A stretch of 64,000 nt of DNA from Bathymodiolus brooksi (lineage: Eukaryota > Mollusca > Bivalvia > Mytilida > Modiolidae): NCBI GenBank assembly GCA_963680875.1, contig OY804579.1:57797718-57861717 (forward strand). The letters run 5' to 3'. The notes beneath the pieces were generated by a model. That model saw nothing but the letters and a program-made list of their open reading frames with translations, searched no databases and had not been told where the DNA came from. How positions within the stretch are numbered: position 1 is the stretch's first letter; each line of letters opens with the position of its first letter. Shown piece after piece: positions 55,501 through 64,000 of this stretch. The position numbers and the translations under genes are program-made.

Positions 55501-58500
55501 TCGTTGTTTATCTTTAGTAGAGTTCGTGTTACTCGATCGTTAGTTTTATGTGTAATGTTTGTAGATCGTTGTTTATCTTTAGTAGAGTTCGTGTTACTCC
55601 ATCTTTAGTTTTATGTGTAATGTTTGTAGATTGTTGTTTATATTTAGTAGAGTTCGTGTTACTCCATCTTTAGTTTTATGTGTAATGTTTGTAGATCGTT
55701 GTTTATCTTTAGTAGAGTTCGTGTTACTCGATCTTTAGTTTTATGTGTAATGTTTGTAGATCGTTGTTTATCTTTAGTAGAGTTCGTGTTACTCCATCTT
55801 TAGTTTTATGTGTAATGTTTGTAGATCGTTGTTTATCTTTAGTAGAGTTCGTGTTACTCCATCTTTAGTTTTATGTGTAATGTTTGTAGATCGTTGTTTA
55901 TCTTTAGTAGAGTTCGTGTTACTCCATCTTTAGTTTTATGTGTAATGTTTGTAGATCGTTGTTTATCTTTAGTAGAGTTCGTGTTACTCCATCTTTAGTT
56001 TTATGTGTGATGTTTGTAGATCGTTGTTTATCTTTAGTAGAGTTCGTGTTACTCCATCTTTAGTTTTATGTGTAATGTTTGTAGATCGTTGTTTATCTTT
56101 AGTAGAGTTCGTGTTACTCCATCTTTAGTTTGATGTGTAATGTTTGTAGATCGTTGTTTATCTTTAGTAGAGTTCGTGTTACTCCATCTTTAGTTTTATG
56201 TGTAATGTTTGTAGATCGTTGTTTATCTTTAGTAGAGTTCGTGTTACTCCATCTTTAGTTTTATGTGTAATGTTTGTAGATCGTTGTTTATCTTTAGTGA
56301 GGTTCGTGTTACTCCATCTTTAGTTTTATGTGTAATGTTTGTAGATCGTTGTTTATCTTTAGTAGAGTTCGTGTTACTCGATCGTTAGTTTTATGTGTAA
56401 TGTTTGTAGATCGTTGTTTATCTTTATTAGAGTTCGTGTTACTCCATCTTTAGTTTTATGTGTAATGTTTGTAGATCGTTGTTTATCTTTAGTGAGGTTC
56501 GTGTTACTCCATCTTTAGTTTTATGTGTAATGTTTGTAGATCGTTGTTTATCTTTAGTAGAGTTCGTGTTACTCCATCTTTAGTTTTATGTGTAATGTTT
56601 GTAGATCGTTGTTTATCTTTAGTAGAGTTCGTGTTACTCCATCTTTAGTTTTATGTGTAATGTTTGTAGATCGTTGTTTATCTTTAGTGAGGTTCGTGTT
56701 ACTCCATCTTTAGTTTTATGTGTAATGTTTGTAGATCGTTGTTTATCTTTAGTAGAGTTCGTGTTACTCGATCGTTAGTTTTATGTGTAATGTTTGTAGA
56801 TCGTTGTTTATCTTTAGTAGAGTTCGTGTTACTCCATCGTTAGTTTTATGTGTAATGTTTGTAGATCGTTGTTTATCTTTAGTAGAGTTCGTGTTACTCG
56901 ATCTTTAGTTTTATGTGTAATGTTTGTAGATCGTTGTTTATCTTTAGTAGAGTTTGTGTTACTCCATCTTTAGTTTTATGTGTAATGTTTGTAGATCGTT
57001 GTTTATCTTTAGTAGAGTTCGTGTTACTCCATCTTTAGTTTTATGTGTAATGTTTGTAGATCGTTGTTTATCTTTAGTAGAGTTCGTGTTACTCGATCTT
57101 TAGTTTTATGTGTAATGTTTGTAGATCGTTGTTTATCTTTAGTAGAGTTTGTGTTACTCCATCTTTAGTTTTATGTGTAATGTTTGTAGATCGTTGTTTA
57201 TCTTTAGTAGAGTTCGTGTTACTCCATCTTTAGTTTTATGTGTAATGTTTGTAGATCGTTGTTTATCTTTATTAGAGTTCGTGTTACTCGATCTTTAGTT
57301 TTATGTGTAATGTTTGTAGATCGTTATTTATCTTTAGTAGAGTTCGTGTTACTCCATCTTTAGTTTTATGTGTAATGTTTGTAGATCGTTGTTTATCTTT
57401 AGTAGAGTTCGTGTTACTCGATCTTTAGTTTTATGTGTAATGTTTGTAGATCGTTGTTTATCTTTAGTAGAGTTCGTGTTACTCGATCTTTAGTTTTATG
57501 TGTAATGTTTGTAGATCGTTGTTTGTCTTTAGTAGAGTTCGTGTTACTCGATCGTTAGTTTTATGTGTAATGTTTGTAGATCGTTGTTTATCTTTAGTAG
57601 AGTTCGTGTTACTCCATCTTTAGTTTTATGTGTAATGTTTGTAGATCGTTGTTTATCTTTAGTAGAGTTCGTGTTACTCCATCTTTAGTTTTATGTGTAA
57701 TGTTTGTAGATCGTTATTTATCTTTAGTAGAGTTCGTGTTACTCCATCTTTAGTTTTATGTGTAATGTTTGTAGATCGTTGTTTATCTTTAGTAGAGTTC
57801 GTGTTACTCGATCTTTAGTTTTATGTGTAATGTTTGTAGATCGTTGTTTATCTTTAGTAGAGTTCGTGTTACTCGATCTTTAGTTTTATGTGTAATGTTT
57901 GTAGATCGTTGTTTGTCTTTAGTAGAGTTCGTGTTACTCGATCGTTAGTTTTATGTGTAATGTTTGTAGATCGTTGTTTATCTTTAGTAGAGTTCGTGTT
58001 ACTCCATCTTTAGTTTTATGTGTAATGTTTGTAGATCGTTGTTTATCTTTAGTAGAGTTCGTGTTACTCGATCGTTAGTTTTATGTGTAATGTTTGTAGA
58101 TCGTTGTTTATCTTTATTAGAGTTCGTGTTACTCGATCTTTAGTTTTATGTGTAATGTTTGTAGATCGTTGTTTATCTTTAGTAGAGTTCGTGTTACTCC
58201 ATCTTTAGTTTTATGTGTAATGTTTGTAGATCGTTGTTTATCTTTAGTAGAGTTCGTGTTACTCCATCTTTAGTTTTATGTGTAATGTTTGTAGATCGTT
58301 GTTTATCTTTAGTAGAGTTCGTGTTACTCCATCTTTAGTTTTATGTGTAATGTTTGTAGATCGTTGTTTATCTTTAGTAGAGTTCGTGTTACTCCATCTT
58401 TAGTTTTATGTGTAATGTTTGTAGATCGTTGTTTATCTTTAGTAGAGTTCGTGTTACTCGATCTTTAGTTTTATGTGTAATGTTTGTAGATCGTTGTTTA

Positions 58501-61500
58501 TCTTTAGTAGAGTTCGTGTTACTCCATCTTTAGTTTTATGTGTAATGTTTGTAGATCGTTGTTTATCTTTAGTAGAGTTCGTGTTACTCCATCTTTAGTT
58601 TTATGTGTAATGTTTGTAGATCGTTGTTTATCTTTAGTAGAGTTCGTGTTACTCCATCTTTAGTTTTATGTGTAATGTTTGTAGATCGTTGTTTATCTTT
58701 AGTAGAGTTCGTGTTACTCCATCTTTAGTTTTATGTGTAATGTTTGTAGATCGTTGTTTATCTTTAGTAGAGTTCGTGTTACTCCATCTTTAGTTTTATG
58801 TGTGATGTTTGTAGATCGTTGTTTATCTTTAGTAGAGTTCGTGTTACTCCATCTTTAGTTTTATGTGTAATGTTTGTAGATCGTTGTTTATCTTTAGTAG
58901 AGTTCGTGTTACTCGATCGTTAGTTTTATGTGTAATGTTTGTAGATCGTTGTTTATCTTTATTAGAGTTCGTGTTACTCCATCTTTAGTTTTATGTGTAA
59001 TGTTTGTAGATCGTTGTTTATCTTTAGTGAGGTTCGTGTTACTCCATCTTTAGTTTTATGTGTAATGTTTGTAGATCGTTGTTTATCTTTAGTAGAGTTC
59101 GTGTTACTCCATCTTTAGTTTTATGTGTAATGTTTGTAGATCGTTGTTTATCTTTAGTAGAGTTCGTGTTACTCCATCTTTAGTTTTATGTGTAATGTTT
59201 GTAGATCGTTGTTTATCTTTAGTGAGGTTCGTGTTACTCCATCTTTAGTTTTATGTGTAATGTTTGTAGATCGTTGTTTATCTTTAGTAGAGTTCGTGTT
59301 ACTCGATCGTTAGTTTTATGTGTAATGTTTGTAGATCGTTGTTTATCTTTAGTAGAGTTCGTGTTACTCCATCGTTAGTTTTATGTGTAATGTTTGTAGA
59401 TCGTTGTTTATCTTTAGTAGAGTTCGTGTTACTCGATCTTTAGTTTTATGTGTAATGTTTGTAGATCGTTGTTTATCTTTAGTAGAGTTTGTGTTACTCC
59501 ATCTTTAGTTTTATGTGTAATGTTTGTAGATCGTTGTTTATCTTTAGTAGAGTTCGTGTTACTCCATCTTTAGTTTTATGTGTAATGTTTGTAGATCGTT
59601 GTTTATCTTTAGTAGAGTTCGTGTTACTCGATCTTTAGTTTTATGTGTAATGTTTGTAGATCGTTGTTTATCTTTAGTAGAGTTTGTGTTACTCCATCTT
59701 TAGTTTTATGTGTAATGTTTGTAGATCGTTGTTTATCTTTAGTAGAGTTCGTGTTACTCCATCTTTAGTTTTATGTGTAATGTTTGTAGATCGTTGTTTA
59801 TCTTTATTAGAGTTCGTGTTACTCGATCTTTAGTTTTATGTGTAATGTTTGTAGATCGTTATTTATCTTTAGTAGAGTTCGTGTTACTCCATCTTTAGTT
59901 TTATGTGTAATGTTTGTAGATCGTTGTTTATCTTTAGTAGAGTTCGTGTTACTCGATCTTTAGTTTTATGTGTAATGTTTGTAGATCGTTGTTTATCTTT
60001 AGTAGAGTTCGTGTTACTCGATCTTTAGTTTTATGTGTAATGTTTGTAGATCGTTGTTTGTCTTTAGTAGAGTTCGTGTTACTCGATCGTTAGTTTTATG
60101 TGTAATGTTTGTAGATCGTTGTTTATCTTTAGTAGAGTTCGTGTTACTCCATCTTTAGTTTTATGTGTAATGTTTGTAGATCGTTGTTTATCTTTAGTAG
60201 AGTTCGTGTTACTCCATCTTTAGTTTTATGTGTAATGTTTGTAGATCGTTATTTATCTTTAGTAGAGTTCGTGTTACTCCATCTTTAGTTTTATGTGTAA
60301 TGTTTGTAGATCGTTGTTTATCTTTAGTAGAGTTCGTGTTACTCGATCTTTAGTTTTATGTGTAATGTTTGTAGATCGTTGTTTATCTTTAGTAGAGTTC
60401 GTGTTACTCGATCTTTAGTTTTATGTGTAATGTTTGTAGATCGTTGTTTGTCTTTAGTAGAGTTCGTGTTACTCGATCGTTAGTTTTATGTGTAATGTTT
60501 GTAGATCGTTGTTTATCTTTAGTAGAGTTCGTGTTACTCCATCTTTAGTTTTATGTGTAATGTTTGTAGATCGTTGTTTATCTTTAGTAGAGTTCGTGTT
60601 ACTCGATCGTTAGTTTTATGTGTAATGTTTGTAGATCGTTGTTTATCTTTATTAGAGTTCGTGTTACTCGATCTTTAGTTTTATGTGTAATGTTTGTAGA
60701 TCGTTGTTTATCTTTAGTAGAGTTCGTGTTACTCCATCTTTAGTTTTATGTGTAATGTTTGTAGATCGTTGTTTATCTTTAGTAGAGTTCGTGTTACTCC
60801 ATCTTTAGTTTTATGTGTAATGTTTGTAGATCGTTGTTTATCTTTAGTAGAGTTCGTGTTACTCCATCTTTAGTTTTATGTGTAATGTTTGTAGATCGTT
60901 GTTTATCTTTAGTAGAGTTCGTGTTACTCCATCTTTAGTTTTATGTGTAATGTTTGTAGATCGTTGTTTATCTTTAGTAGAGTTCGTGTTACTCGATCTT
61001 TAGTTTTATGTGTAATGTTTGTAGATCGTTGTTTATCTTTAGTAGAGTTCGTGTTACTCCATCTTTAGTTTTATGTGTAATGTTTGTAGATCGTTGTTTA
61101 TCTTTAGTAGAGTTCGTGTTACTCCATCTTTAGTTTTATGTGTAATGTTTGTAGATCGTTGTTTATCTTTAGTAGAGTTCGTGTTACTCGATCTTTAGTT
61201 TTATGTGTAATGTTTGTAGATCGTTGTTTATCTTTAGTAGAGTTCGTGTTACTCCATCTTTAGTTTTATGTGTAATGTTTGTAGATCGTTGTTTATCTTT
61301 AGTAGAGTTCGTGTTACTCCATCTTTAGTTTTATGTGTAATGTTTGTAGATCGTTATTTATCTTTAGTAGAGTTCGTGTTACTCCATCTTTAGTTTTATG
61401 TGTAATGTTTGTAGATCGTTGTTTATCTTTAGTAGAGTTCGTGTTACTCCATCGTTAGTTTTATGTGTAATGTTTGCAGATCGTTGTTTATCTTTAGTAG

Positions 61501-62790
61501 AGTTCGTGTTACTCCATCTTTAGTTTTATGTGTAATGTTTGTAGATCGTTGTTTATCTTTAGTAGAGTTCGTGTTACTCCATCTTTAGTTTTATGTGTAA
61601 TGTTTGTAGATCGTTGTTTATCTTTAGTAGAGTTCGTGTTACTCCATCTTTAGTTTTATGTGTAATGTTTGTAGATCGTTATTTATCTTTAGTAGAGTTC
61701 GTGTTACTCCATCTTTAGTTTTATGTGTAATGTTTGTAGATCGTTGTTTATCTTTAGTAGAGTTCGTGTTACTCCATCGTTAGTTTTATGTGTAATGTTT
61801 GCAGATCGTTGTTTATCTTTAGTAGAGTTCGTGTTACTCCATCTTTAGTTTTATGTGTAATGTTTGTAGATCGTTGTTTATCTTTAGTAGAGTTCGTGTT
61901 ACTCCATCTTTAGTTTTATGTGTAATGTTTGTAGATCGTTGTTTATCTTTAGTAGAGTTCGTGTTACTCCATCTTTAGTTTGATGTGTAATGTTTGTAGA
62001 TCGTTGTTTATCTTTAGTAGAGTTCGTGTTACTCCATCTTTAGTTTTATGTGTAATGTTTGTAGATCGTTGTTTATCTTTAGTAGAGTTCGTGTTACTCC
62101 ATCTTTAGTTTTATGTGTAATGTTTGTAGATCGTTGTTTATCTTTAGTAGAGTTCGTGTTACTCCATCTTTAGTTTTATGTGTAATGTTTGTAGATCGTT
62201 GTTTATCTTTAGTAGAGTTCGTGTTACTCCATCTTTAGTTTTATGTGTAATGTTTGTAGATCGTTGTTTATCTTTAGTAGAGTTCGTGTTACTCCATCTT
62301 TAGTTTTATGTGTAATGTTTGTAGATCGTTGTTTATCTTTAGTAGAGTTCGTGTTACTCCATCTTTAGTTTTATGTGTAATGTTTGTAGATCGTTGTTTA
62401 TCTTTAGTGAGGTTCGTGTTACTCCATCTTTAGTTTTATGTGTAATGTTTGTAGATCGTTGTTTATCTTTAGTAGAGTTCGTGTTACTCCATCTTTAGTT
62501 TTATGTGTAATGTTTGTAGATCGTTGTTTATCTTTAGTAGAGTTCGTGTTACTCCATCTTTAGTTTTATGTGTAATGTTTGTAGATCGTTGTTTATCTTT
62601 AGTAGAGTTCGTGTTACTCGATCGTTAGTTTTATGTGTAATGTTTGTAGATCGTTGTTTATCTTTAGTAGAGTTCGTGTTACTCCATCTTTAGTTTTATG
62701 TGTAATGTTTGTAGATCGTTGTTTATCTTTAGTAGAGTTCGTGTTACTCCATCTTTAGTTTTATGTTTAATGTTTGTAGATCGTTGTTTA
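52586..62790 (+). repeat. 65-bp minisatellite, exactly 157 copies
   Basis: Unit of 65 bp made of TCTTTAGTAGAGTTCGTGTT, ACTCCATCTTTAGTTTTATG, TGTAATGTTTGTAGATCGTT and GTTTA. 10205 bp = 157 x 65 with no net indel. Variation is by substitution (CCATC/CGATC, CTTAG/CGTTAG, AGTGAGG, TTATTAG, GTGTGATG, TTTGTC). The first and last units differ most, as expected for array edges. The unit is a segment of Z (compare 48531-48594). Confidence 0.98.
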
Positions 62791-62830
62791 TCCTTTTGTT
62801 CTTTTTCTTTTGGTCATTGTGCTGTATATC

Positions 62831-63425
62831 CTTAGATTTACGGATTCTTATTACCTCTTTGGTATCTTAGATTTACGGATTCTTATTGCCTCTTTGGTAT
62901 CTTAGATTTACGGATTCTTATTACCTCTTTGGTATCTTAGATTTACGGATTCTTATTACCTCTTTGGTATCTTAGATTTACGGATTCTTTTTACCTCTTT
63001 GGTATCTTAGATTTACGGATTCTTATTACCTCTTTGGTATCTTAGATTTACGGATTCTTATTACCTCTTTGGTATCTTAGATTTACGGATTCTTATTACC
63101 TCTTTGGTATCTTAGATTTACGGATTCTTATTACCTCTTTGGTATCTTAGATTTACGGATTCTTATTACCTCTTTGGTATCTTAGATTTACGGATTCTTA
63201 TTACCTCTTTGGTATCTTAGATTTACGGATTCTTATTACCTCTTTGGTATCTTAGATTTACGGATTCTTATTACCTCTTTGGTATCTTAGATTTACGGAT
63301 TCTTATTACCTCTTTGGTATCTTAGATTTACGGATTCTTTTTACCTCTTTGGTATCTTAGATTTACGGATTCTTATTACCTCTTTGGTATCTTAGATTTA
63401 CGGATTCTTATTACCTCTTTGGTAT
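62831..63425 (+). repeat. 35-bp minisatellite, exactly 17 copies
   Basis: Unit CTTAGATTTACGGATTCTTA + TTACCTCTTTGGTAT; 595 bp = 17 x 35. Only single-base variants (TTTTTACC twice, TTGCC once). It corresponds to the 3' segment of Z (TTTCGATTTGCGC ... TTTGGTATCTT at 48618-48658). Confidence 0.98.
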
Positions 63426-63445
63426 CTTCAAACTCTTGTTTATAT

Positions 63446-64000
63446 CATCTCGTATGTGCAATCAGAAAACTAACGTTTCTAGATTATAAAAAACTCAGGT
63501 TTGTCTTCGTTCTGTGTCCTCTGTCCAGTGTTGCCCGTGTCTCTGGATAGTCCATTCTTGATAGCCCCATTTGCTTTTCTCAAAGGTTTATTTCAAAGAT
63601 GATGACTTCAAACAGTAAAGAAAACATCTATATTGTTGGGAAAATCCACATTTGACATCGCTTGTGTAAGTGCAAAAAGTACTGGGGTTGTTGATTGGAA
63701 GGATTCCCATAAATTTGTGAATAGTAATCATATTTATAATTAAATGCCAACTTGATGTTAATTTATGGAATTGTGGTATGTGATATGCCCTATTCTTCAC
63801 ACGGATTTAATTATTTTCCATGTTAAATTTTTCTTAAGTAACATTCTTCTTTTCAGGTATTGATTTCAATCAAATAAATGTGTAGTCGGTATTGGTGATA
63901 TCCGCTATTGCTTTATATTAGGAGGGTTCGTGTCTGATTTACTCTATTTTCGCTCCTTATTCTATGCAGCTTGTCTTTGAAACTTTTAGGTGAGTAGGCG
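63446..64000. other. Z-related tail and unassigned sequence
   Basis: 63490-63595 (GTGTCTCTGGATAGTCCATT, ATAGCCCCATTTGC) matches the alternative 3' end of the Z copy at 21095-21192. The rest to the window edge shows no recognisable gene. Confidence 0.5.

Larger units (their letters stand above)
52535..63445 (+). repeat. Dispersed repeat Z inflated by two internal arrays
   Basis: The 5' part (GAAGCAGGAACTGCC, CCCCGG) is at 52540-52585, the middle spacer (CCTTTTGTTC, GGTCATTGTGCTG) at 62791-62830 and the 3' end (CTTCAAACTCTTG) at 63426-63438, colinear with 48463-48672. Everything else is the two tandem arrays, so a piece of about 210 bp has become about 10.9 kb. Confidence 0.85.

Noticed and set aside
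52586..63425. CRISPR-like or centromeric array
   Set aside because: Repeats are directly abutting without unique spacers and derive from a mobile-element 3' end; nothing centromere-specific can be shown.

Overview
The window is eukaryotic and repeat-dominated. Base composition (AT-rich), tRNA-type SINEs, many decayed non-LTR and tyrosine-recombinase (YR) retroelements, and a dispersed 3'-terminal repeat that I remember from mussel-type genomes all suggest a bivalve mollusc, probably mytilid-like; the species assignment is inference. I support only one apparently intact host-type gene: an intronless coding exon for an Asteroid/ASTE1-like XPG-family protein at 18948-20708 (minus strand). Everything else recognisable is a mobile-element remnant, a tandem array, or unassigned non-coding sequence.

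Layout. 0-8.6 kb: the 3' end of a Cys-rich unclassified element ORF (edge-truncated), a SINE, LINE C-terminal scraps, hairpins, a 0.67-kb MULE-like element carrying only a FLYWCH finger, a 585-bp hAT-type element with an 8-bp target duplication, and an RT fragment. 8.85-14.43 kb: a Ngaro-like YR retroelement (Zn-finger region, RT, RNase H, recombinase C-terminus, SGNH hydrolase) whose SGNH linker has expanded into an 82-copy 27-bp minisatellite. 16.3-18.2 kb: 33-bp minisatellite. 18.9-20.7 kb: ASTE1-like gene. 21.66-27.16 kb: 31-bp satellite with no stop trinucleotide in any plus-strand frame. 28-37.6 kb: a duplicated sequence whose second copy has been split by about 7 kb of nested insertions (LINE 3' end, then a DIRS-like element with inverted terminal repeats, internal complementary region, gag-like and recombinase genes but no RT, itself interrupted by another LINE end and a TIR element). 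37.1-43.0 kb: three nearly identical tandem copies of a 1.95-kb unit containing a LINE RT fragment. 43-52.5 kb: SINEs, MITEs, a MULE transposase fragment and an RT-type ORF C-terminus that leads directly into the dispersed 3' repeat (called Z below). 52.54-63.44 kb: one copy of Z inflated by two internal minisatellites, exactly 157 x 65 bp and 17 x 35 bp.

A theme links the region: several tandem arrays are local amplifications of pieces of mobile elements (the SGNH linker; two segments of Z), and a third array abuts a truncated Z. The best candidate for something undescribed is the RT-less DIRS-like element at 31.1-36.7 kb, followed by the coding-linker minisatellite in the SGNH domain and the doubly inflated Z copy. 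No operons, CRISPR arrays, rRNA or genuine tRNA genes were seen.
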